DNA from: Roseibium marinum
GTDB taxonomy: Bacteria > Pseudomonadota > Alphaproteobacteria > Rhizobiales > Stappiaceae
NCBI RefSeq assembly: GCF_002906165.1
Contig: NZ_PPCN01000008.1
Span: 1 to 64,000, forward strand
Direction of reading: 5' to 3'
Length of the DNA stretch: 64,000 nucleotides
The notes beneath the pieces were generated by a model. That model was not told the origin of the DNA. It worked only from the letters and a program-made list of their open reading frames with translations, and searched no databases. Below are positions 8,624-15,537 of this stretch, piece after piece. Each line of letters begins with the position of its first letter. Position 1 is the first letter of the stretch. A program made the position numbers and the translations under genes.

Positions 8624-9217
8624 CTAAGCAGCAAGTTCACGCGTTTGCGCCAAAGCAACCTCCTGTTTCGCCGGATCCATCATCAGTTGGTCGGCGGCAA
8701 TGATGGTGACATCATTTATGCCGACAAACCCGAGCATATGTTTCAGGTAGTTTACGGCAAAATCGATTTCCGAGCCGACTTTGGTTCCTCCCGATGCGAC
8801 CGCCAGATAGGCTTTCTTGCCTTCAAGAAGGCCAACCGGACCGTTCTGTGTATATTTGAATGTCTCTTTTGCCCGTGCGATCAGATCGACCCAGGCTTTA
8901 AGGGCCGCGGGGATCGAAAAGTTGTAAACGGGCACACCAACGATGATCGTGTCCGCAGCTATCAGTTCTGCAACGAGCGTGTCGGACAGGGCAAGCTTCA
9001 GCCTTTGCGCCGCCGTTCGCTCCGCAGGATCGGTGAAGTTCGCCCCCACCCACTCTTCGTCCAGAAAAGGCAGTCCCTGCGAAACGTCACGGATCAGAAC
9101 CTTGGCGTCCGGAGACCTGTTCAGTAGCTGTGTTGCAATGGCGCCTGTCAGCTCGCGCGTTACCGAACCTGCTTTTCTGGCCGAAGCATCAATCTGAAGA
9201 ATTACGGGCTTGCTCAT
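8624..9217 (-). CDS. azoR: FMN-dependent NADH-azoreductase
   Basis: The start is set at the ATG giving MSKPVILQIDASARK because GGAGAT lies six bases before it. The 197-residue product has the flavodoxin-like fold of AzoR: an FMN phosphate-binding loop (SARKAGSVTREL), VPVYNFSIPAALKAWVDLIARAKETFKYT around the flavin and substrate pocket, and ASGGTK. AzoR reduces quinones and azo compounds with NADH by a two-electron mechanism and protects against electrophile stress. No LysR/HxlR-type regulator lies beside it. Confidence 0.9.
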   Translation of the reverse strand: MSKPVILQIDASARKAGSVTRELTGAIATQLLNRSPDAKVLIRDVSQGLPFLDEEWVGANFTDPAERTAAQRLKLALSDTLVAELIAADTIIVGVPVYNFSIPAALKAWVDLIARAKETFKYTQNGPVGLLEGKKAYLAVASGGTKVGSEIDFAVNYLKHMLGFVGINDVTIIAADQLMMDPAKQEVALAQTRELAA

Positions 9218-9564
9218 GGGGATATCTCCAATCAATAGCAATCGTTTCCGGTTATTATGTTCACGAAATGTAGATAGTTGCGCAGATTACGGCGTACTAG
9301 ACGCACATTAGTGAACAGTCTGTCGCCCACAGAATGTGTTTCCCGGCAGGGAAGCCTCTCGGGCCGGTCAGCACCGTGCCTGATCGGAACGTGATTCCAA
9401 CAAATCAACCAGCGAGAGAAGCTGACTCTCAAAAAAAAGGAAATCGAGACTGCAGACCGTGACGCGCGTCACGGGCTCCACCGGACAAAAGACCTATTTT
9501 ACGGGCTTGAGGCTTTTACAGCCTTTCGTGCTGAAAATGCGCCACAATCCGAGAGATCCGGGAA
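9218..9564. promoter_or_regulatory. Divergent promoter region with an 18-bp perfect palindrome
   Basis: This region separates the azoreductase from the amidase-like gene. CCGTGACGCGCGTCACGG at 9457-9474 is a perfect 18-bp inverted repeat, about 90 bases before the start of the downstream gene, and could be an operator. No T run follows, so a terminator is less likely. Confidence 0.4.
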
Positions 9565-10503
9565 ATGCCCCTGTCCAATCCGCAGTTCAGAGACAATGCA
9601 CGTATCCGCAATGCCGCGGAAAACGCTCCACCCTTGCGTCGAGGTGACCCTGACCAAGAAGCGGTACGTATACTGCAAAATGCGCTGATCAGCGTGGGGT
9701 CTGCATCCATGCGCCGTTCGATCCGTCCCGACGGAACGTTGGACGGAGATTACGGCGGTGAAACGGTTGCCGCGGTCGCCCGTTTTCAGGCGATTGCCGG
9801 GCTGGCCGAAGAAGGCCGTACAGGAGATGGTGTCGCAGGCAGACTTACATGGAAAGTCCTTGACGAACGGGCGCCGCGTGCACCCGTGCCGGTGAGCATC
9901 ACCCCCGCGCCGTCCATAACGCCGCGGGCGGAAACGGAACGGACTCTCGGACCTGGAGCCGTCCGCCTTCCCACAGCGGCGACATTATTGCGGGAATACC
10001 AGACCTTTCGCGACGTGCAGGGAATGCCTTGTGGGCAAGAGAGCGTGACCAATCAGTGTGCCGTTAGAATGAGCGTGGCACTTATGCGTGCGGACATCGG
10101 CTTTCATTTCGATCGAAGCCGGATCCGTCACACCCACAGCGCGACCAACAGGCGCTGCGGAACAGATGTTGCCCACAATGCCAGCGCTTCCCGACTGATT
10201 GATTATTTGCGGGGCATCTGGACGTTCCAGCGCTTTTCCAAGGCGGGATCCGACTCCATGACTGCCGAACAGATCGAGAGAACACTGTCGGGCCCGCCCG
10301 GGATCATTTATTTCGAAGACTGTTTCCGCCGGTCGGACGGCACTTCAGGGGATCATATCGATTTCTGGGACGGCTCCAGAGTGATGAACGACCGCTTGAA
10401 TTACAACGGCCCCGGGGAACGGGAAGCAGGAGAAGGCCCTTCCAGCCGCCGCTGGTTCCGCAACATCCGCCGGAACCTCTGGTTTCTGGCAATCCCTCAA
10501 TAA
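9565..10503 (+). CDS. Tae4-like (NlpC/P60-type) amidase with N-terminal peptidoglycan-binding domain
   Basis: 312 residues. Positions ~28-100 resemble a PG_binding_1 domain (AVRILQNALISVG, DGDYGGETVAAVARFQ). A Pro-rich linker follows, then a catalytic domain with C165 in NQCAVRMSVALMRA and H264 with D266 in SGDHIDFWDG. That C...GHxD order and spacing match the Tae4 group of T6SS amidase effectors (D,L-endopeptidases on peptidoglycan). No type VI structural genes or recognisable Tai4 immunity gene lie nearby. No N-terminal signal peptide is visible, so export by holin, phage lysis or a secretion system would be needed. It is next to the phage lysis genes but on the opposite strand. Alternative: a chromosomal cell-wall hydrolase. 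Confidence 0.7.
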   Translation: MPLSNPQFRDNARIRNAAENAPPLRRGDPDQEAVRILQNALISVGSASMRRSIRPDGTLDGDYGGETVAAVARFQAIAGLAEEGRTGDGVAGRLTWKVLDERAPRAPVPVSITPAPSITPRAETERTLGPGAVRLPTAATLLREYQTFRDVQGMPCGQESVTNQCAVRMSVALMRADIGFHFDRSRIRHTHSATNRRCGTDVAHNASASRLIDYLRGIWTFQRFSKAGSDSMTAEQIERTLSGPPGIIYFEDCFRRSDGTSGDHIDFWDGSRVMNDRLNYNGPGEREAGEGPSSRRWFRNIRRNLWFLAIPQ

Positions 10504-10599
10504 CCGGCGTCGCATGCCTTCAGGAGCGCCCCAAAGTTGTCACCAGGGACTGGCGTGTATCGGACAGTTCACTCAGGTCAAGTCTGTGACTGCTCACAC

Positions 10600-10854
10600 T
10601 CAGGGTTCCCACATGACACCTGAAAAAAGCTTGTAGAGGCCGGCCAATGCAAAGGCGCCTATGGTGGTATTTATGAATTTCACCTTGACGCTGTAAGTCC
10701 CTTTCCGGAAATCACGTAGAAAGTGCATGTCTTTCTGTGCCTCCAGCGGGTGTTCGATGTCGACGCCCAGTGCGCGAAGGACTTCCCGCGCCCCTTCACG
10801 TCCACCCTCCTTGCCACCCAAACGGGCAATTTCCCGCAACTCTTCATTCGTCAC
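10600..10854 (-). CDS. Small phage protein, DUF6127-like
   Basis: The start is a GTG that shares GTGA with the stop of the Rz1-like gene and has GGGGGAG upstream, giving an 84-residue product. An N-terminal amphipathic helix (TNEELREIARLGGKEGGREGAREVLRALG) precedes a basic segment and one likely membrane-associated helix (FINTTIGAFALAGLYKLFSG). Similar small proteins sit at the end of lysis cassettes in alphaproteobacterial prophages. Function is unknown; translational coupling to the spanin gene suggests a lysis-associated role. Confidence 0.65.
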   Translation of the reverse strand: MTNEELREIARLGGKEGGREGAREVLRALGVDIEHPLEAQKDMHFLRDFRKGTYSVKVKFINTTIGAFALAGLYKLFSGVMWEP

Positions 10855-11153
10855 GGCTCCCCCCTTCCAAATCCAGCCTGAATTTCGGCATACCAACCAG
10901 CGCAGCGGAGCACGCGGGCATTGGACCGGCCAAGGGCTTGATCCGTTCGAAGTAAAGCGACATCCAGCGGTTCGCCAGTGCGGACACCGGAGCGCTCTAT
11001 TTTCCGACAATCATCCGGATGGTCCGGCAGAACCTTCTGCGCTTCCCTCCGTCCGGCCTGTTCCGCTGCCGCTTTCAACCGCTGGTCAACGGTTCCGCAG
11101 GCGCTCAACGAGACCAGGCTCAACAACGCAGCTATCTTCAACGGTTGAGACAT
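10851..11153 (-). CDS. Rz1-like outer-membrane spanin lipoprotein
   Basis: The start is set at MSQPLKIAALL because it gives a classical lipoprotein signal with lipobox LSAC (100 residues in all). The mature part (GTVDQRLKAAAEQAGRREAQKVLPDHPDDCRKIE...ALLRTDQALGRSNARVLRCAGWY) resembles o-spanins of alphaproteobacterial phages. It overlaps the 3' end of the Rz-like gene by 68 nt in another frame, the usual Rz/Rz1 layout. With the i-spanin it would bridge and fuse the two membranes at lysis. Confidence 0.75.
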   Translation of the reverse strand: MSQPLKIAALLSLVSLSACGTVDQRLKAAAEQAGRREAQKVLPDHPDDCRKIERSGVRTGEPLDVALLRTDQALGRSNARVLRCAGWYAEIQAGFGRGEP

Positions 11154-11442
11154 AGTGCTCAAGCTCCTGTTCGGCGGCCTCGGCTTCGGCAAAGGCCTTT
11201 TCGATTTCGGTTTGAAGACGCATCGCCGCCCCGGCTGCGACAGCATGGCGGCGCTTCAGCTCTTCCAGCTCCGCCCGGCTTGAGGCCAGTTCCACCTTGG
11301 CGACATATTCAACAACCGCCCGGCGCACCGCGCCGGACCTGTCCACCTTGTGCCACACAAAAAAACCGCCCAGAACGGCGGCAACGGCGAGAACGGAACA
11401 GGCGGCGCGGCTTCGCAGGAGCGCGCCTGGCAAGCCGATCAT
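11086..11442 (-). CDS. Rz-like inner-membrane spanin
   Basis: The start is taken at the ATG overlapping the endolysin stop (ATGA), giving 118 residues. It has an N-terminal membrane anchor (AACSVLAVAAVLGGFFVW) and a long periplasmic coiled coil (VEYVAKVELASSRAELEELKRRHAVAAGAAMRLQTEIEKAFAEAEAAEQELEHYV), the expected i-spanin topology. The gene sits between endolysin and Rz1. Confidence 0.75.
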   Translation of the reverse strand: MIGLPGALLRSRAACSVLAVAAVLGGFFVWHKVDRSGAVRRAVVEYVAKVELASSRAELEELKRRHAVAAGAAMRLQTEIEKAFAEAEAAEQELEHYVSTVEDSCVVEPGLVERLRNR

Positions 11443-11948
11443 TTCAGCCCCGCCATGCACAGTTCGTATTCGCCGATGCGCGTCTTATCACCATATTCGC
11501 GCCGCAGCACCAGTCCCCGGATCGTCCGCCCGCCGGCCTTGTTGAACCAGGTCAGCGCCTTGCAGGCCCCGGCAAGGTTCATCGCCATCGCCCGCCTGGC
11601 CGCCGTGGACCGGCAGATCGCACCCGTGCCCACATTGTAGGCCGCGTCGAGCATCGCCGCCTGCAGGCTCAGCGGAAGGCCGTCATAACCTTTCACGCAA
11701 TTCCGCAGCGGTTGCCGGTAGTCCTTTTCCAGTGTGCGGTAGAGCATGTCCCTGCACTCTTCGTCGGTATAGGTATCGCCCTTGCGCACGCCCTTGGTTT
11801 CACCGGTGCAGACGGTCCAAACCCTGCCGAGCCTGTCCCAATAGGCGCGGTTCTCGGTGCCCTCCCAGGGAGCCGTCAGGAAAGTTGCCGTCAACGCCAC
11901 GAGACCGAGCCCGGACGCAAGCGCGGCCTTGGCACGCTTACTTTTCAT
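11439..11948 (-). CDS. Phage endolysin, lysozyme (GH24) with N-terminal membrane signal
   Basis: 169 residues when started at MKSKRAKAAL. An N-terminal hydrophobic helix (ALASGLGLVALTATFL) with basic residues before it suggests a signal-arrest-release endolysin. The lysozyme domain has the glutamate in WEGTE, the aspartate in YWDRLG and the WTVCTGET strand, then CVKGYDGLPLSLQAAMLDAAYNVG, a GH24 landmark. It cuts the glycan strand of peptidoglycan. The start codon lies inside the 3' end of the holin gene (11-nt overlap). Confidence 0.88.
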   Translation of the reverse strand: MKSKRAKAALASGLGLVALTATFLTAPWEGTENRAYWDRLGRVWTVCTGETKGVRKGDTYTDEECRDMLYRTLEKDYRQPLRNCVKGYDGLPLSLQAAMLDAAYNVGTGAICRSTAARRAMAMNLAGACKALTWFNKAGGRTIRGLVLRREYGDKTRIGEYELCMAGLK

Positions 11949-12171
11949 CTTCCATGTCCTTCTGTGCGAGAATGCGGGCGACGAATGCCCCCGCTGTTGC
12001 CAGGGCCGACAAGCCGGCCAGCCGCCCCGGCTCGATGGAATTCCCAAGGAAAGGCAGCGCGGTTTCCGCACCGCTCAGCAGCGCGGCAAACACCATCAGG
12101 CGGACGCTCCAGGCCCGTTTCAGGACCCGGCGCCAATCAGCAGTCAATTTCATGAAGAAGCTTTCAAACAC
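11938..12171 (-). CDS. Putative holin
   Basis: 77 residues (GTG start) or 71 (ATG at 12153, MKLTADWRRV). There are two hydrophobic segments (LMVFAALLSGAETALPFLG and GRLAGLSALATAGAFVARIL), a basic N-terminus and a charged C-terminus (QKDMEDEK). Size, topology and position directly before the endolysin identify it as the holin. Sequence alone does not assign a holin class. Confidence 0.7.
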   Translation of the reverse strand: MFESFFMKLTADWRRVLKRAWSVRLMVFAALLSGAETALPFLGNSIEPGRLAGLSALATAGAFVARILAQKDMEDEK

Positions 12172-12192
12172 AAAAAACCGCCTCGAGGGCGG
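12172..12192 (-). terminator. Intrinsic terminator upstream of the lysis cassette
   Basis: On the minus strand a CCGCC-CTCGA-GGCGG hairpin is followed by six T. It ends the tail-fibre/accessory transcript just before the holin, so lysis genes must rely on readthrough or their own promoter. Confidence 0.7.
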
Positions 12193-12219
12193 TACTTACG
12201 GTTCAAAGTGTCGGAGAGT

Positions 12220-12738
12220 TCAGAGTTGCAAGGCTTCCTGCCAAAGCACATCAACTTCTTCCGGTGTGAAACATAAAGCTGACCATAAGCTCATCAATAG
12301 TATATTGGCACGCTTAAATTCCGTAGCGTATTCCAACTCTATTTGCGCGTGAGCCCGCTCAATATCGTCTTCTATCACTGAAATCGCTTTATCCACCTGT
12401 TCCAGAGACCGACCGCATTGAAGCAATCCCAACCGGAATTGCCGGGCAGTCAAAGGGGGCATTAGTTCTCGAAGTTCTTCATCTGTTGGCGGCACCCACT
12501 CTGGTATAACACCGCCAGCTTCTAGCCAAATCTGTAAATACTTCCGCACCAACTGAGCATTTGCACTTGAGTCTTCCACCCGTAAACCATATTCTATACG
12601 ACTTTCTACTTCATCTCCAGGAACTCTACCCTCAAAAACAACTGTGCCAGTAATGTAACTAGCACCTTTAGCGGTGTGATCGGTTTCCCAATGAGGAAAT
12701 ACTTCGAGTACTTCTCGAATTTCAAATTTATTCCCCAT
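12220..12738 (-). CDS. Tail-fibre-associated protein (possible fibre chaperone/assembly factor), unrecognised
   Basis: 172 residues, started at MGNKFEIREV; its ATG overlaps the fibre stop codon (TAATG), showing translational coupling. The N-terminal half is beta-rich (GASYITGTVVFEGRVPGDEVESRIEYGLRVED) and the C-terminal half helical (LTARQFRLGLLQCGRSLEQVDKAISVIEDDI). The gene is visibly AT-richer than its neighbours. Position and coupling suggest a dedicated fibre assembly protein; I do not recognise a family. Confidence 0.6.
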   Translation of the reverse strand: MGNKFEIREVLEVFPHWETDHTAKGASYITGTVVFEGRVPGDEVESRIEYGLRVEDSSANAQLVRKYLQIWLEAGGVIPEWVPPTDEELRELMPPLTARQFRLGLLQCGRSLEQVDKAISVIEDDIERAHAQIELEYATEFKRANILLMSLWSALCFTPEEVDVLWQEALQL

Positions 12739-14717
12739 TATGCAACCCTTTGGTAGATGCTCGTGCCATTTCCAGCAACGCCTCGAGAACGCCATGTCCC
12801 GGCAATCGTCGATCCTCTGCTTGAAGAGTTGGCGTTGCTATCGATATATTGCTCAGAGTTCGCAGAATAAGTATATAAAGTCCGGCTTGCATTTCGATTA
12901 GCTGCAGACGCCCCCCATGAAGCGACAACGATATGACCTAAGGGGAAATTGGTGTCTCCTGCACTGGATGTTGTGCTGAACAGTGCTGGAGGCGAAAAAG
13001 TTCCTCCATTGTCTTCAAACCGCCAAAAATTCGTACTGTCATCCCACTGCAACGACCTCCAGGTATTGCTGTTGTCGTCATAGAAATAGGCGTTGCTGTC
13101 GCTGCCTCCGTTTTTGCCGACATACCAGTTGCCCTGAACCGTAAGGTTTCCAGTCACGGTGTAGGTTCCCGACATGGTGTCGCTTGCATCCGAGCGTACA
13201 AATTGCGTGCTATTCAGCCCGTCCAGCGTTCCGGCGTCATAGCTGGTTGAACCGACCGGCCCCTGTGTGCCCTGCGGTCCGGTCGCACCCGTCGCGCCGG
13301 TATCGCCCTTTGCGGACAGCAGCCCCCAGTCGTCGGGTGACGTGCTCGGGTTCTGCCCAATGTTGACCGTCAGCGAAATATAGGCCGAGCCGTTATAGGT
13401 CACCGTTTCATCGGAATTGTAGGGCTCGCCGGAAGACCACATTCCGCGGTAAATCAGACCAGGGTCTCCCTGCGGCCCCTGCGGACCCTGTGCTCCCGTC
13501 GGGCCTTGAGCGCCGGTGTCACCCTTCGGCCCCTGGACGCCTTCCGGTCCCTGGATACCCTGTGGGCCTTCCGGTCCCTGGATGCCTTGCTGCCCTTGCA
13601 GGCCGCGCTCGCCTTTTGAGGTTACGCTGTCCCATTCGGCGGCGGCGTCTTCCGGGAGGACATTTGTGTGGGCTGCAACGCAAATAAAATATGATCCGTC
13701 ATGGGAAACGGTATCGCTCACATCATAGCTTTGCGAACTTGACCAACTTCCACGATGGACCATACCCACCGGACCGGCGGGCCCCTGAATGCCTTGTGTA
13801 CCCTGCAGTCCTTGAGGACCGCGGCCGAAGGGAACCCCGTCCGACCAGGCACCTATGTCATTGGAAAGTTTGAAATAGACCGTGCCTGTCTCGACGTCGA
13901 GAAACGAAAAATTGGCGGGTTCCGCATTGTAAGCGCTCCTGTCCGCGGTAAGCCCGGAAGCGTCCGGATCGAAGGACTTGCCCACCGGACCTTCCGGGCC
14001 TTGAGTGCCTTGGGTCCCGATCGGCCCTTGGGATCCCGTCGGCCCTGTCGGTCCTTCCGGTCCTCGCGGACCTTCCGGTCCCTGCAGTCCGGTCGGCCCC
14101 CTGGGACCTTCATAGCCCAGAGGACCGCGCTCCCCCTGTGGTCCCTGAGGCCCCTCCGGTCCTTGAGCGCCCGCCGGTCCGGTCGGGCCCTGGTCGCCAA
14201 CCGGCCCCTTGGGTCCCTGAGCTCCAGGCAGCGAGGCGATTTCCAGAACCTGCTGAAGGGTCGGCAGGTCGCCATTGTCCGCCGCTTCGATCCCGTTGAT
14301 CACGCGTCTTCCCAGCAGATCGAAACCGCCGTTCTTCTCCATCAGCGCCCGGGTCGCCACGGACTGCATGTTGATCGCGGTGCGGTCCATCGCCCGCTCC
14401 ATGACGGCCGGGTCAATCTCCCCGCCTGCCAGGCTGTAGGGCTGGTCGAATGCACCGACCAGCAAGACCGTGAGCTGTTCTCCGGTCTGCAAGGCCGCGG
14501 CATCGAAAAAAACGGTACCGGTCGAAAAATTTCCTCCGGAATAGAACCAGTTGCCGGGGCTCTGCTGGTAAATCCAGATCGTCGTTGCACCTTCCGTTGA
14601 AGTGTGAACGACCTGCAGGTTACTTTGATCGACAAACTGGAACGGCAGGTCGACACGATTGGTCACGCCGTCGCCCTGTATCTGGGCACGGCCGTCCGTT
14701 AAGGCAGCTACTGTCAT
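12738..14717 (-). CDS. Collagen-like phage tail fibre protein
   Basis: 659 residues. The N-terminus (FQFVDQSNLQVVHTS...GEQLTVLLVGAFDQPYSLAGGEIDP, then AINMQ and DLLGRRVINGIEAADNGDLPTLQQV) resembles the T7 gp17-type domain that attaches fibres to the tail. Three blocks of Gly-X-Y collagen repeats follow (~170-255, ~300-320, ~370-430 and a short ~475-495 block), separated by small globular modules with WSSSQSYDVSDTVSHDGSYF and MWSSGEPYNSDETVTYNGSAY. These are paralogous ~50-residue carbohydrate-binding-like repeats. The C-terminal ~160 residues are the probable receptor-binding tip. Confidence 0.87.
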   Translation of the reverse strand: MTVAALTDGRAQIQGDGVTNRVDLPFQFVDQSNLQVVHTSTEGATTIWIYQQSPGNWFYSGGNFSTGTVFFDAAALQTGEQLTVLLVGAFDQPYSLAGGEIDPAVMERAMDRTAINMQSVATRALMEKNGGFDLLGRRVINGIEAADNGDLPTLQQVLEIASLPGAQGPKGPVGDQGPTGPAGAQGPEGPQGPQGERGPLGYEGPRGPTGLQGPEGPRGPEGPTGPTGSQGPIGTQGTQGPEGPVGKSFDPDASGLTADRSAYNAEPANFSFLDVETGTVYFKLSNDIGAWSDGVPFGRGPQGLQGTQGIQGPAGPVGMVHRGSWSSSQSYDVSDTVSHDGSYFICVAAHTNVLPEDAAAEWDSVTSKGERGLQGQQGIQGPEGPQGIQGPEGVQGPKGDTGAQGPTGAQGPQGPQGDPGLIYRGMWSSGEPYNSDETVTYNGSAYISLTVNIGQNPSTSPDDWGLLSAKGDTGATGATGPQGTQGPVGSTSYDAGTLDGLNSTQFVRSDASDTMSGTYTVTGNLTVQGNWYVGKNGGSDSNAYFYDDNSNTWRSLQWDDSTNFWRFEDNGGTFSPPALFSTTSSAGDTNFPLGHIVVASWGASAANRNASRTLYTYSANSEQYIDSNANSSSRGSTIAGTWRSRGVAGNGTSIYQRVA

Positions 14718-15111
14718 GAATTTTCCTTCGTAATTGCAGCGGCTTCAATTGCCGAGTGCACGAAAATCTATTGGCGGCCAGAGCATCCAGCGTTCGCCCA
14801 AACGTCGAGAAATTCTGTAAATTATTGAAATAAAAAGATTATCTGCTATCACATCAATCCACATGTGAGCGATTTGACGTAAAGGGTGATGGACCTCAAC
14901 CAACTGTTAAATTGAAAGCCGCCACATCAGCGGCGAAGCCTGTAGAGGCGGAGATGATATGCAAAGGGGTTTGAGAACGACCGGAAGAAAAAGCCATGAC
15001 CGCGAATTGATCGGCGTGCGTTGAGTGGAATATCAATTTTTCTGGCACCAGGAGGGCACGCGTACCTGAAGAACAAGAGAGATGGAATGCACGAGAGTCT
15101 GGCAAATCCCT
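14718..15111. other. Intergenic upstream of the fibre gene
   Basis: 394 bases without a credible gene. The segment near 14810-14880 is AT-rich and may hold the fibre promoter on the minus strand. A short GCCGC/GCGGC hairpin near 14917-14935 may be a weak terminator for the gene at 15112. Confidence 0.35.
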
Positions 15112-15537
15112 CTAATCATTCACAATCTCGGTTGCGGAAGCGCATACAATTTTCCCGTCTTCAGACCATACTTCCAAGGCAAGATCTTCATATTCAAAGG
15201 GAGTTTGAATCGATCCGTCCTCGTATTCTACGCTCGTGCCTATTTCGTCCGGATCCCGGCCCATATGCTCAATGAATTCGGCTTCAGACATTCCGATAAG
15301 ATTTTTTCCCTTGTAACCAAAGAAATCATCGCATCGAACGCCGACAATCTTGCCTTCTTCAGTCCAGACCGTTTTGTCCTCCCCGCCAAATTCATATTCT
15401 CCCCATCCAGTCGCATCGGTCCCTTCCGGTTCTATGAGAGCGACATCAAAATCCGCCTGATAGTCCTGGAGAGACACACCGAATTTAACCGGCCCCACAG
15501 AAACCCCCGGTCGCCACTTCCAGTCAGTGCCTTTCAT
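15112..15537 (-). CDS. Putative immunity protein paired with the toxin-like tail of the ejection protein
   Basis: 141 residues, acidic, with no signal or membrane segment. The ATG overlaps the preceding stop by 4 nt (ATGA), so translation is coupled. The fold pattern is WRPGVSVGPVKFGVSLQDY, WGEYEF, VWTEEGKIVGVRCDDFFGYKGKNLIGMSEAEFIEHMG, DPDEIG, LALEVWSEDGKIVCAS. From memory this resembles small proteins often found right after polymorphic (Rhs-type) toxin genes. It does not resemble any podoviral structural protein I know. The immunity role is inferred from coupling, acidic charge opposite a basic partner domain, and this resemblance. Confidence 0.5.
   Translation of the reverse strand: MKGTDWKWRPGVSVGPVKFGVSLQDYQADFDVALIEPEGTDATGWGEYEFGGEDKTVWTEEGKIVGVRCDDFFGYKGKNLIGMSEAEFIEHMGRDPDEIGTSVEYEDGSIQTPFEYEDLALEVWSEDGKIVCASATEIVND

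Noticed and set aside
14896..15105. 69-codon minus frame downstream of the immunity-like gene
   Set aside because: No ribosome-binding site and no recognisable composition.
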